The notes under the pieces were generated by a model. That model was given only the letters and a program-made list of their open reading frames with translations. It searched no databases and was not told the origin of the DNA. Below, in pieces: positions 9,996 through 23,200 of a stretch of DNA of 64,000 bases (positions are counted from its first letter, which is position 1; each line of letters begins with the position of its first letter). Source of the stretch: Ceratodon purpureus (taxonomy: Eukaryota > Streptophyta > Bryopsida > Pseudoditrichales > Ditrichaceae); NCBI GenBank assembly GCA_014871385.1, contig CM026425.1, positions 17,068,637-17,132,636 of the forward strand, read 5' to 3'. Made by a program: the position numbers and the translations under genes.

Positions 9996-12520
9996 ATGGA
10001 GGTAGCGGACTTCGCATTCCTGTTCGCCTCGGAGCGCTCCAACCTCCACTGCGACTTGCTGCGCCTCATCTTCGCCCGCCTCTCGCCCCCGCTGCTGGCG
10101 AGAGTGGCCTGCGTGAGCCGCACCTGGCGCACTGTGGCGACGGACCCCGCTGTGCTAATGGGCTGCTTCAAGGCGGACTGGAAGCTGCGGGAGGTTGTTG
10201 GCGTGTTGCCGGGTCGGAATTTCTTCGCCCGCGGGATGCGTCAGTTTGCGATTTCGCATCCGTTGCAGCGGTGGGACACCGTGGATAGCTTGGCCGTGAA
10301 GTATGATGTGGAGGTCAGTAATTCACTTTGTTCTGTTTCTTGGGGTTTTGCGGTCCGTAATTGTGTGATTTTGGAGTGGTTTAGCGTTTTGATCGCGTAT
10401 TTATGGTTTGTGCTGAGTGTAGATTTCGGGAATTTTGGAGAGTTTGAGTTTGTGATGATTTCTTGTCACCGACTCCAGTGATTGTTCGTATGTGGTTGTA
10501 GTAAACCTCAATTTCTTGCATCGTGTTATGAAGCGCTGTGTAAGGAGGATATTGCTCCTTTTGGTGTTTACTGCGTTGTATAATTAGTACCTTTTCTTCA
10601 TTGAATTCGGACGAATTAGTTACTTTTACTTATAGATTTCTACAGTTTTAGAATGTTTGGTTTGAGGTGAGGAATTGAGGATTGGAGTGACTTTGATGAT
10701 TTAGACTTGTTTATTGGAGAAATGCCGATTCTAGCGACTGAGGCTTGTTGCATTATAGAATAGAAGGAGATTGGAACCTATATGTAGTGCGAGATTGGAA
10801 ACCTCTGAACCTATTCGTGTCCATTGGGAATCATTTTTCTCTTTTGATTTATTTATAATGAGTGATTGTGATGGTTAGAATGGAAATCGTAGTAGTATTA
10901 TTAAAGAGAGGTTTTAGGGCGTTACGATATGGTTAACGAGCCTGGATGCTTGTGAGGGTTCAGCAGTTTTGAGGGCGGTTAACGGACTACTGTAGTGCTC
11001 TGTTATTCATGTGTATAATATGTAAGTATGTTCTGTCATTTGTAAGTGCAAAATGCCTAGCTATCTAATAGCTCTAGGGTTGATTAAATTCACTTTATTT
11101 TTAGGTTAAAATTAATATGAGAATAACGTGACTGGGGTTTTGCATGACTCGGATGAATCCACAGGCTACTGAGATTAGAAATCTCAACAACATGAGCAGC
11201 GACCATGATATTCATCGTCGCAGAAGGTTATTGATACCAGTATTGAAGCCGGAACTTCTGGTCGGAAAGACATGCTACATAGAGTCTGATGAACACGCAA
11301 AATGCGAATTGGCAGTGTTGTACTTGCGTGGGGAATCAAATAGCTCGAAGGGCGCTCGAAGGAGTGAATGGCATACGATTAAAAAGACTTCGGTGTTAGG
11401 GGACTCTAGAGTTGCTGGAAATGATACTTTACGTCATGCAAGCAGTTCAGCTGGCACTAGCACTTTGTGTGCTAACGCAATTCCAGATGTAGCTGCTGAA
11501 ATAACAGCAGCAAGGGGTGCTTTGGCAGGGTTTGACATGGGAAGAGGTATGGATGAGTTCAGGCCTTCTGCAAGCGTTCAAGAAAAGGGCAAGTTTGTCA
11601 AAGGTGATGAAATCAAAAGTGTGCCCATTCGAAGGGTCGAGGAGAACGTTTCAGGCTTGACGGATGATTTATGGAGGATGATCTTGGAGTGCTTGCCAGT
11701 CACTACTCTAGGGCAGGCTGCATGTGTGTGTCGCCTATGGCATTCTATTGCAACTGACCCTGCCACTTTGGCATCAGCATTCATGGCTCCTTGGAAATTG
11801 AAGGCGGTCGTTGGAAGGCCAATGTCCAAAAGTTTCTGGCGCGGTCAACTGGGACAGCTTGCTATATCTCATACACTGCAACGCCAGGACACAATGGCAG
11901 GCCTAGCCGTGAAGTACGGAGTTCAGGTAAATCGATTCTTTAATATGCCATTTTAGGCTCTAACAGAAGACCTTGCCTATGAATCCGAACAGTACATAAA
12001 CATTTGCGATCTAATTAAGGGACAACTTCCGTGCAAATGGAATGCGCTTTTGACTTGCTATGAATTGGTGGGAGTGATCGTAATGATTGTCTTGTTTCTT
12101 TCTTAGCGTCTTGTGTAACAGTTGCGAAACTTTGGTATCATGGAACAGGTTCCAGAGATTCGAAGGGTGAACAATATGATGAGCGACCATGGCATTCATT
12201 CGCGGGAGCGTTTACTCATTCCTATATCTCATCCTGAGATACTTGCAGGACAAACCTGCTTTATTGAGGTGGACGTCTTCGCCAAACGCGAGGTAGGAGT
12301 CGTTTATCTGGACGGCTCCAAACCTAACTTGAAGGAATCTGCTCGTGTTGCAGAGAAGGCACAACACAGGTTAAAGAAGGAAGTTATGGAATCGTTGAAG
12401 AGGAGCCTGAAGGTTGACGACAGCACTGCACAATATTATTTCTCTCTTGATAACGGTGACCTTCGAGGTGCCTTACAGGAGTTCAGCGAGGATCTCCAGT
12501 GGGAACGCGATGCACAATGA
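9996..12520 (+). CDS. Double F-box/LysM protein (F-box-LysM twice in one chain)
   Basis: F-box proteins act as substrate adaptors of SCF ubiquitin ligases, and plants have a small family that joins an F-box to one LysM module. Here exons 9996-10313, 11165-11926 and 12149-12520 join in phase 0 to give 483 residues. F-box 1 lies at about 17-55 (LHCDLLRLIFARLSPPLLAR) and LysM 1 at about 85-132, split by intron 1. A Ser/Thr-rich linker follows. F-box 2 lies at about 270-310 (LTDDLWRMILECLP) and LysM 2 at about 338-387, split by intron 2 at the same codon. The C terminus resembles a small helical UBA-like end. The repeated exon-intron pattern points to tandem duplication followed by fusion. An upstream in-frame ATG at 9894 is possible; 9996 gives a normal N terminus. 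Confidence 0.85.
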
Positions 12521-13833
12521 GATTGCTCTGCATCATTGAACGGGTTTCAATCTTTGCAGATGGTACTTTGATGCACCTGTTTCCAATGACAGCAATTGGA
12601 GATCTGTATTTCATCATACTGTAAATACCATTCAAAGTACTCGTGTACAGTGTACATATTTATTTGATGGCCATTTTCGTCAACTCAGAATGTAGTGTTG
12701 GTGCAAGTAGGCTGGTGCTATACCAATGTTAGCTTTGAAATGAACCGATGCATACTGTGAGCCATATCACAGAATCCATGCTGCGAAATCTCCAGGGGTT
12801 AGAATCTTATAAGACTTCAATGCTTGATCCACGTTCTGTTCCTTCACTGATAGAAATGGAGGTGAATTCCTTTACTATTCTGGCCGCATCTGGCACTTTG
12901 AGAACCAAGTACACCTCATTCGAAAATAAGAGCCTTCTCTATCCCCCCTGATATGCTCCAGTGGGGGATCATGAATGATGAAACATGCTTCTATTTCTGG
13001 TGCTACACACTTCAGGCTTGTACAGTACACTCAAACCCACTCTGAAAGCTCTTACACGCTTCGAACAAAAGGAAATCGACCATAATCTCAGAGCTCGGTA
13101 GTGCAAAATATATAAATTGTTTCCCTCCAAGGTTTTAATTCTTCTACAAATAGTGGGAGAAGCAAACGTCTCAATGCTTACATCATGATTTTGTTAACTC
13201 AACACCCCTATAGTCTATGTCAAAATTACTATAAATCACTGTCTGTAGTTGGGTAAATCATTGATTAATAAGTAGTTGTATGATTGCTTGTGTGAATATT
13301 CTTTATATATATTTTTAATTAAATAACCTAAATCATAACCTTCTTTGGCCATATCTTGCTCCTAGCAAGTTACAGGTTAGTGAAACAAGTTCACCCTTTC
13401 TTTCAATCTAACAACGATATTTTAGTGTTAAAATGTAAAAGCTGTTATTTATGCCATTCAATATTGGTGCTATATACCAATATATAAATCATTTACATAT
13501 GTGTTTGAGTTAGCTTGTGTATTAATTTCCTAACCTAACATTTTTAATTTTTTAATTCGTGTAGGGCTTAGATTTGTGTCATCCCTTATCCCCACAAAGA
13601 TTCTTCTTTGATATTCAAATAATCTATTGGATTACATTGTCAAAGTAAAATAAAAGAATTGCTGGAAGTAAAAGTGAGGTAGAATTTTAAAGTAAAAGTG
13701 ACTTAAAACTAAGTATAAGAACAATTATCATATTCAAATCACATATTATCTTTCAAGTTTTTTGATACATATGAAGGAGCCAAAACTCTGAACATCCAGT
13801 TTTACTTTCCTTAATTTACCCTTAAACCGGCTC
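12521..13833. other. 3' untranslated and intergenic sequence
   Basis: AT-rich sequence follows the F-box/LysM gene. I see no supported gene; the short open frame at 12748-12951 has no recognisable domain and probably belongs to the 3' region. Confidence 0.5.
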
Positions 13834-13840
13834 TATAAAT
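13834..13840 (+). promoter_or_regulatory. TATA box of the dirigent gene
   Basis: TATAAAT lies 32 bp before the ATG at 13872, in GC-poor upstream sequence. If used at the normal distance it leaves a very short 5' leader. Confidence 0.5.
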
Positions 13841-13871
13841 TGCTTCCAATACTTTTTTGGGGTGCATCAAT

Positions 13872-14405
13872 ATGGCTTCCTATCCAGCATTCAATATCAT
13901 GTATGTCATGTTTTTTTTAATGTTGTTTGTGCCAACTTCAATTGCGGCAACACAAGCAAAAAGAGAACAAATTGCACTGGACTTTACAGTGCATGAGATT
14001 CAGTCAGGACCAAATGCAACCCTCTTGATGGCTTCAGGGACGGGAGGAATGGGGACTGTGACTGTGTTTGACAATACAGTGCATGAAGGCGAAAACCCGG
14101 ACACGAAGCTTTTGGGCAGAGCAACAGGGTCTGGCATGGTGACAACATTGGATGGCATGAATGGAGGTTTACAAATCCAAAGTCAAATTTCATTTGGGGA
14201 GGGATCAATGTACAACGGGTCAAGCATTTTATTCACGGGCACTGTATTTACCCCCATGGTACCATGGGAGGTTGTAGTCGTAGGGGGGACGGGATATTTC
14301 CGCGGCATCCGGGGGTATGCTTATGTTGAGCCTGGAACAAGTTCTCCTCCTGTAGACACATTCAAGTGGAGCGTCCGAGCTTGGAAATGGACCAAACAAG
14401 TATGA
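13872..14405 (+). CDS. Dirigent family protein
   Basis: Dirigent proteins are secreted eight-stranded beta-barrel proteins that direct the stereochemistry of phenoxy radical coupling (lignans) or related reactions in the cell wall. This single-exon gene gives 177 residues, the usual family size. The first 25 or so residues form a hydrophobic signal peptide ending near SIAA. The dirigent fold follows, with family blocks GTVTVFDNTVHEGE, LLGRATG, FTGTVF, VVVGGTGYFRGIRGYA and a C-terminal aromatic strand. The start at 13872 is the first ATG; the frame extends 15 bp upstream only through a TTG codon. The gene has its own TATA box and no close neighbour. Which dirigent subfamily it belongs to, and its substrate, cannot be told by eye. 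Confidence 0.92.
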   Translation: MASYPAFNIMYVMFFLMLFVPTSIAATQAKREQIALDFTVHEIQSGPNATLLMASGTGGMGTVTVFDNTVHEGENPDTKLLGRATGSGMVTTLDGMNGGLQIQSQISFGEGSMYNGSSILFTGTVFTPMVPWEVVVVGGTGYFRGIRGYAYVEPGTSSPPVDTFKWSVRAWKWTKQV

Positions 14406-14785
14406 GTAGAAACAATAACTATATTTGACCAAGACCCGAGCTCCTTTTATTGTTGTAGTAGCAAATTTTTCTTTTATCACCATACATGTATATGCATATT
14501 AAATTGAAAATTAAACAAAATTTCACTAATTAAATATATATTTATAAATTTTTAATTTAAAATCAACTTTATAAAATTGCATAACTGTTCTGAAAATACA
14601 TTATTCTAGGTTTGTTAATAACACAAATCCAAACCATTATTCATTTCATTTGAATGGAGAATAATTTCACTGTTTTCTATTTAACCTTCTATGGGCCAAA
14701 TACCCAACATGGTCATTAAACATGTGCTTAAAATTTTTCTGAGATTTATACAATTTGGATTTCAAGTGTACACAATTTGAGTAAG

Positions 14786-15377
<592 letters not shown>

Positions 15378-15386
15378 GAGAAAAGT
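15378..15386. repeat. MULE-A target-site duplication, left copy
   Basis: GAGAAAAGT here is repeated exactly at 24009-24017, immediately outside the opposite inverted repeat. Nine base pairs is the typical MULE target duplication. Confidence 0.95.
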
Positions 15387-15713
15387 GGATCTCTGTATTC
15401 TAGTCCTACGAGCGTTCTGCGGGAGGCCCGCGCGGGCTGCGCTCGCCCTCGGGCAGCCCGAGTCCGCCCATGTCCCGAGACCCCCCCCGCTGGGTCTTCC
15501 GAGCCCCGTTCCCGACCCGCGACTCCCTCCCGACGAGGCTTCTCCGTCCGTCGTCCCGTCCTCCGTCGCGCTCCACGTCGGCTGCTGACTCACCTCCCCC
15601 CCGCGAACAGTGGATCTCCCGCCCCGACCCCCTCCCTTGCTGGAGCCCTACCACGCCCATTCTCTTCCCTCCTGCCGCCGTCGCGGAGCTCCGCCCTGCT
15701 GCAGCGCCGTGCT
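15387..15713 (+). repeat. MULE-A left terminal inverted repeat
   Basis: The 327-bp GC-rich repeat matches the reverse complement of 23682-24008 with no difference I could find. The promoter of the transposase gene probably lies in or just inside it. Confidence 0.95.
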
Positions 15714-15780
15714 GCAGCTTGAGCCCGTGAACGTCCTGGACACCATGTGACCGTAGGTAGACCGCGTCCTGGAGGCAGCC

Positions 15781-18700
15781 ATGGAGGTAGATGTCGTGGA
15801 CCTGGCTGCGGAGCACAATCCCTTCGTCGTAGACTGCACAGGGAGCCCATGTTGTCCGTCCCCGGAGTGTTCTGTACCTGAATCTGCGGATGATGATGAT
15901 GGGGAACACAGCAGGGACAGGAAAGCTGCCAGGACGGAGGGAGGTGGGAGGGTTCGCCAGAGTACTCTGGAAAAATTGCGTGCGAGGCTACAGATCCCAC
16001 CGGATGGGCATTTTGATCGGACTGATATCGCTTGGGAAGGGAGAACAAACCAAGGTCGGGGTCGATTTAGGGAAACTTATCGGGCGATTATTCCCTGGGA
16101 CAGATTGGGCGACTTCGTTGAAGGAGAGCAGAGCATGAGGGATTTCCCATGCACTTTCAATGAGGTTCCCACATCTGGTCACAAATTAGGGCAAGCTGAG
16201 AATGCGAAAGAGACAAGCTTCCTTCAGAAAATAAAGTAAGTTACCCCTGCACTTCATTGTTAGTCTCACTGTAGGTATTTGACATACGAGATGTTAGGAG
16301 GTGTGTCCCAGGACAGGTTTGTGTTTTAAATTTCCACCACCCGCATTGACGGTGATTGAGATTGTCATGGAACAGCTTCCACTGCGAGCACGGACCCCTT
16401 GACAAGACGGGTGAGGTCAAAAGAGAGGTCGACAAGATATTTGCAGGTGCATTAAAAAAAAAATTATCAACAAATCAAAAAACTGCTAGAAAGCGAGTTG
16501 AGAAGCAGGAAAAGAAGGCAGCAAAGGAGGCTGCGAAATTGGCAGCCGCTGAAGCAAAACGGCTGAAAGCTCAGAAAAAGGGCAATCATCTCACTCTTCC
16601 ACCAGAGGTTGTATCAGAGGATTCAGGAGATTCAGATGCTGAAGAGGGGCGTCCTCGCTTCCAGGACGGCGTTCCTGTACCAGCGACGGTTGGGCCTGGG
16701 AGGCAACGTAGGGCGGGTAGAGTTCAAGCAGGTATGACTTCAAAGCGCGGTTGTCAATGTAATTTTGTAGCGAAGCAGCTATACATGGATAGTAGCCTTT
16801 GCGAAATACAATACCATAATATGAATCATGTGAACAGCCAAGGGAAGCCCTGTCATGGCAGTAGTTTCGCAGGTTTTAGGCACTCTTTAGGAGCTAGGTT
16901 GTCCTGGAGGACTAGACACTGGATTAGATCCATGCTTGCACAAGGTTTCTCTCCGGCACAGGTTATGGCCTTCCACAAGAAGTAAGTGTGGGAGTGCGCC
17001 ATGGCGAATAGACCTTGTACCAGAGACACTTTTATTATGCCCCATGACGTATACAATTTGAGCAAGAAGAGAGCTGCACAATTATGGCAGAAGCACCCGA
17101 AAGATCCCCAGAGTGTAAGAATGTGGAAGGAAGAGAATGAAGAGTCTGTTTTCCATTACAACGAATTTGGGAACATCAACTTGAATGAGGCTGCACCCAC
17201 AGCTGAAGAAGAGGAAGCCCCTTTCTGTCTTGGAATCCAGACGCCATGGCAACTGGACATGATGCTTAAGTACGGTCATAAAAGACAGGTGGCTATGGAT
17301 GCAACATTCGGTACCAATGAACCCAAGGTCAGTACATATTGCTCCAGGTCAATTATTTCTTAACCGGTTATTTCTGTGCTGATTGGAACCGATTTATTTT
17401 TATTATAACAATCCTTATGTTCAGTTCATGTATATTAACTTCTTAAAAGACGACTGTTTCTGTTCCAGTATCCATTGTACACTGTCATGGTATTTGATGA
17501 ATGGGAGAACGGGATTCCTGTTGCATTCGTCATCGTCGGCAAGTCCAAGGAAAAAGATGTTAAGCCTTGGCTCGAGAAGTTAAATGCCCGGTGTCGAGCC
17601 GTCCAACCGGACTGGGAGCCGGGTTCCTTCATTGTTGACAACGCCCAAGCTGAGATAAACGCAATATCGTGAGTTCATAACTCTTTGAATACTTTAGGGT
17701 GTTTTCTCTTCATTAAGTTAGACTTCCAACACTTGTGGGCGAAATTTGACAGTGCTCCCTTCGTGGTGCAGGACCGTATGGCCGACTCTGCCTATTATGT
17801 TGTGTCTTTGGCATGTGAGAAAAGCCTGGAAAGAGAATGCTGTCCAGAAAATTAAGGACGACACTCTACGTGTCCAGGTTCTGAAAGCAGTTGAAGAAAT
17901 CATGTACTCACCCGATTTGGCAGATGGAGAAGTCGCAGTTCAGAGGGCGAGACAGAAGATTGCGGGATTACGGGAAAAATTCCCTGCAGCCGAAGCATTT
18001 GTGTCATATTTCGAGGAGACTTGGAGTGGGAAAACGTCTATGTGGATTACTGGTAACAGGAATTTTCCTCACTGCGGCCAGGACACTAACGCAGCGGTTG
18101 AGTCTTACCATGCTAACTTGAAGTCGATTCTAACTCAGACTAGACAGAAGCTCAGTGGACGGAGAATGGATTGGTTAATATATCATTTGATAGGAGATGT
18201 TTTAACGCATTATTGGTACGCAGTTCAATGCAAACTTTATGGATTCATAAAAAACAGGAAAGCGGAAGGAATAGTAGCAGGAGCCGTCCTAAGGGCGCGT
18301 GAGATTCCAGATGACTACGTATCCATATACCCGGATGCTCAAGACATTGCACTGGTGGTCTCGGTCAACAATTACCCATCAGTCTGGACTGTAACCTGTC
18401 CGGATTCCGTTTGGGCCCAATGTGACTGCCCTATGGGCAAGAGAGGTAACATTTGTAAGCATTGTGTAAAGGTTTTTAAATCTCTACATCCTGACGTCGA
18501 GGACGCCCTCATTATAAGACATGCAGGTACTCTTAAAGGGACTATTGAATCGGGTATGGACAACTCTTGCCTGGACGCGTTCGCAAGTGGTAGGACGTTG
18601 GATAACGAAAAGGAGGACGATAAGGAAGGGGGCGCTAGGACACAATCAGTTGCCCCTAACGGAATGTTCAGGGAGTTTCTTGCAGAAGTTAAAGAGATCG

Positions 18701-18945
18701 AACAACTAGTTACCCAGGACAGAACTCTAACGGCTTTTGCCTTAGCACAAGTTAGAGCTACGAAGGGAAAGATTTTTGAAAGACAGGCTAAATCTCTAGC
18801 CGGTCTGCTTCATCCACTTTCTCAGCCAAAATTTCATTCCGGAGAGTGTGACAACAACACTAGACGGCATCCTAGTTTTCTGGAGAGATCAAGACATAAG
18901 GGGGGGAACGTTGGGAAGAAGAAGAAGGTTGACTCCGGTAGCTGA
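15781..18945 (+). CDS. MULE-A transposase (DDE, SWIM zinc finger), in-frame stop
   Basis: This is a MURA-like transposase that would cut and integrate the element. Exons 15781-16235, 16376-17327, 17469-17668 and 17772-18945 join with matching phases to 927 codons including stops. In order come a short acidic N terminus, a conserved FHCEHGP block, a Lys/Ala/Glu-rich segment, a zinc-type N-terminal DNA-binding region (CQCNF, then NHVNSQGKPCHG), and the RNase H-like core with D460 (MDATFGTN), D526 (IVDNAQAEINAI) and E646 (NAAVESYH). A SWIM finger follows (CDC...CKH, about 753-766) and the tail is basic. Codon 355 (16983-16985) is TAA. MULE-B aligns through this point without a gap, so it is probably a nonsense mutation. 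The stop overlaps a GTAAGT donor; a 42-nt in-frame intron to 17023 would remove it, but that is shorter than usual plant introns. Confidence 0.88.
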
Positions 18946-19827
18946 TTGAAGCTTGCCTAAGATGTTATTTAATTCCAGTAATGCAAGATCTGCTGTGTCC
19001 TAAGTCGACTATATTGATGTTCACTTTGGTTCTTAACTTTCCCAGGACACTGTAATACACTGCGGGTAATGATAATGTCATGGTTTTGGGTACGATGTGT
19101 TTTTTTTTTTGTTGGACAAGCCTGTAGTCTTTGCGGACGTACTGTTATGTGGTTATCTTTTTTTTTTTATCCCTTCTGTCAATTTGTTTCTCCTTTAGGT
19201 TCTAGACGCACCCAGTTTATGACTGTTGCCCTTCATATTTTTTGTGTTCCAAAACGGTATTTCTTCTTTATGTTTCCATTTGTCCTCTTATTTTTCTCCG
19301 TTCTGTTTACCCTGAAATTATATTTTTTTATCTTTCTTTCGATTTATTTTTCCCCTTCCTCTCTGTGATGCTTCATTCCTCCAATTACTCTAGCTGCACT
19401 GTATCCATCCAGTGCTTAACTCCGGCGCCCTGGGTGCGTCCTGGAGTACTTTCAAGACACGTTCAATTTTCTTTACTGTACTAGCACTGGAGGCTCTCTG
19501 ATTACCTCTCGTCCTATTCCATCTTCCTTTCGTTCATTTATTTTTTGTTTTCCATTTACTTTTTTTTGAAATTTTTTTATTTCATATGTTCTCTTCTTCT
19601 TATTAATTATTGTATGAGACTGTTTATTTCTTGAAGCGTTTTTTATTTTTCTTTTTTAGGTTTTCATATTTCTCACTAACTGGTTATTATTATAAATTTT
19701 TGGTAATTTCTTTTCTTTTTATTAATTATTGTTTCCGACTTTTTATTTTTTTAATTTTTAATTTTTATTTTTTTAATTTATTTTTATTTTTCCGAGATTT
19801 CACACTATTTTTTTTCTTTTTCAAATT

Positions 19828-19876
<49 letters not shown>

Positions 19877-20245
19877 CTTTCTTTTAATTTTTTTTAAAAT
19901 TTTCACAGTATCATTTTGCAATTTTTTTTTTTTTTTCGTTTTTTCTTTTTAATTTCGCAGCAAATCCATTACCCCTCACGTATGGCTGATACCGTGTTGC
20001 TCTGATCGCTAGCAGTTAACAAGAACTGGGACAATGCAATGTAAGGCATACGTAAAGGAAATACTATGACGATGAGGAGTTCATAGGACGATGAGCAGAT
20101 CACCTCGGTGCTACAAAATGGCAAATGTTCGTTGAAAAAAAAAAACGGCAAACTCTACAAACTGCTGTCCTTAAATCTACTCTGTCTTATTCCCCTCTAA
20201 CTACAGCCTACTCCTACTGTACCATAAACCCACATCCGAGGTCAC
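18946..20245. other. T-rich spacer between convergent MULE-A genes
   Basis: No gene is evident. From about 19090 to 19950 the plus strand is extremely T-rich, with an uninterrupted T run at about 19830-19876. Two copies of the MULE-A heptamer lie at 19042 and 19438. The stretch probably holds both polyadenylation regions. Confidence 0.7.
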
Positions 20246-23200
20246 TCAGCTAAGCTCTACAGCGTAGGGGTCGTCAAGTTGTCCTTCCACCACTTCGCCG
20301 TCATGCGCCTCCGTAGCTCCAGATGTCTGTCCTGTCTCTGCCACGGTCCGAACTTCTGGGTTCTGATCTTCCGGAGCTTTCCCCTTCCTGACTGTTTTGT
20401 CGCCCCCGTCACCCCCCTCGTCCATGGAGTTCCCGTGGTCGCCCTGTGTTAGCCCCCCTAAGTCACCCACCCGAGCGAGAGCTTCCATCGTGCAAAGGAC
20501 TTGCGATGCACCGAACTCTGGGACGTCGAGTCCCGCCAAGTCCGCCAAGCGTACCTCGTCAGTTTCACGTCCTCCCTCGGGCTCCTTAGCTGTCCAGGGG
20601 TTAAGCTTAGAGAAACAAAACCGCATAGAGACGTTACGGAGCACCATCATGGCCTGACTGACATCGTCCGGAACTATGTCATACTCACCAGTCCAATCCA
20701 AACAGCCAAGGGCGTACTCCAGATCAACTCCCTCCCGCAGCAGCATTACTCTCCAGAATGACTCCAAAGCCTGATCACGACGTTCCTTGGATGCCTCCAA
20801 CCAGAGAACACGGAGGTCGTTCTCTTTATCCAGGGCTAGCATGTCCTTGCACGCCCTCCAGAAACAACGGCGCGTCCATGACCTCGCTGTCTCCACGATG
20901 TCTTCGAATCCAACGCCCGTCCTAGTTACCGCCATGAATTCTTCGAAGGCAGTGCACGTCGTGTCCATTGTCGGGAACAGAAGCAAACCCAAGGTCGGCA
21001 AATCATTCATCGCGAACTTGACCTGGGCCATACGCTCATACAGAAATGGAACAGAGACGCCCACACGAGGACAAATCATAGGGGCCTCCACGCCATTTTC
21101 ACGGCGGCTCCAGAGCTTTAGGGCTCTCACGAGGGGGGGGACTGGCGTCATACCTGCCTGAGTTCGACATTCGGCCCTTATCCAGGTTAGGACGTCCTGA
21201 AACTCTACCTCGTTGTGCTTGCATGGCAGAGTCAGGAAGCCGGGGACGGGTTTCTCCATGAGGCGCTGAAATAGAGGGGACCAGTCCCAAACCTTGGCTT
21301 CCTCGTTCACCAGGAGGCAGCGGTCGTATTTATCAAGTGCCGCCTTCACAAACTGCGCGCGCTGCGCCAGGACAGCCTCGATCGCATTCTGCCTTGCCTC
21401 GTTCTGCTCTTGGTACGTGTAGACGTCCCTGTGGTGAGCAAGAAATGCGTCTATCTCCATGCGCATGAGAGTTTCGTTTTTTTTTCCTGAATCCGTCCAG
21501 GCACTGCTTCGCGGCTTCGTAAACAGATTGGGGGAGACCGTCCTGAACCCCCGAAATGCACGCAACACATTACGAACAAAGACTAATTCTACCGGAACTG
21601 AGCATGAAGAACAGAACTGAATGTGCGATAAACGGTACTCAAATTGTAGGAGCAGCGGAACTTACTCTTATGGCGGGATCCAAGGTGAAAGCTCCCCACG
21701 CATTAAAGATTTTTCTCCCCAATAATCCGTTTGCGTGCAGTGTCAATATCGCATTCTTTGCCTTCTCCAGCGATGTGAGAAGGTCCAATTCGATTACATC
21801 CCCCGTCTGCTCGACTAAACTGTATAACCCCGGAGGCTTACCTGGTTTTCTGGGCTCCGGTCCGGCGTCGCTGTCTGGGTACTTCTGCAGAGCCCTCGAC
21901 TTCAACCGCAGTTCCAGCTCTGCTCTAGGACCAATGGGAGGTGGTGGCATTGTATCCAGCGGCTGCGGTCCAGGCGACAGTCTCTTCGCCGCACGAGATG
22001 CTTGTCCGGGCGTTCTGCTGGACTTCTCTCCCACTGTAGCACGCTTCGGTGGTGTCGTGCGAATTGGTGTCGTCGTCCTAGACGCACTCTGCGTCCTAGG
22101 TGTCCCGTCCTTCGGCTGTTTTCCCTTTGAAGACTGCCCGCCTACATCCCCTCCACCGATGGGCCTCTCCGCTCGTGGTGTCTTACTCCTTGCCTCATGC
22201 AGGTCCTGAAGGTGCTCAGCAACAGACTTACCAAGGTTCCTCCTCTTCATCGGAGGCTCGTCCATGAAAGCACTGTCCCCGTCAGAGGCGTCGCTACTGA
22301 GGTTCACCACGTCGTCACCGTCTACTTCTCCGACGGATGGCTCGTCTGCTGGGCGGTTCCCCCCTTTCCCTCCATTCTGCCAAGGAAGCGGCAGGTTGTA
22401 GGCTCTGAAGACGGCAGCTATCTCCGAATTCCCTTTTGCGCCATTAACCGGGAACATCTTCAGAGGACCACTCTTCTTACCGTCGTACATTGTACACAGG
22501 TCTTGCTGCCTATGCCATGCTAGCTCCGATTTGTCTACCATATCTCTATTGCAGAGACGGCAGAAAAAAGGGATCCTCTTGGACTTCGTTGCGAGTGTGC
22601 GCTGCGTCCTCCTCCACATGGCGTTCACCTCGACAACCATCCAGTCGAACTCGGACTGGCTGTAGGCCTCCCTCATCCTGGGTTTGTCGGTCCACACGGT
22701 GGTGCACAATACGACCTTCTCCTGGACACCTCGGCTGTTCTTCACTGTGATCTGCAACCCGGATAACAGTTTCGAACAGGGTAAGGAAAACTCGAAGAAG
22801 ACGACTGAATGAATAGAGGAAGACCAAAAAATGAGGAACATGATCAATGAACACTAAACAGTCCAATGCGAGTACTCACCCCTGGAACTATACCCGGCGC
22901 TGCATTGTTCAGCACCTCCTGCCCTTTCTTCCCGATTGCCTTATAGTCCAGGATAGCCGCATTCGTCCGTAGGTACTCCACTGCTTCGGCGTACGAGAGT
23001 CCGGACAGGTCCACAGCAGTCCCATTGTCGTCCTGGAGGACAACCACATTACAACCGCGATGGTGAGGATCGACAACCTAAAGCATACAACGAATGGAGG
23101 AGCACGACAACAGGAACAGCAAGGACAACAGGAACAGCATCAACTCACATGAACAGCATTAGAACCCGAACATGTGTACAGGCATATGAAGTCCTCGAAG

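Noticed and set aside
19610-19897. Phe-rich membrane-like frame
   Set aside because: It is the translation of T-rich spacer and poly-T.
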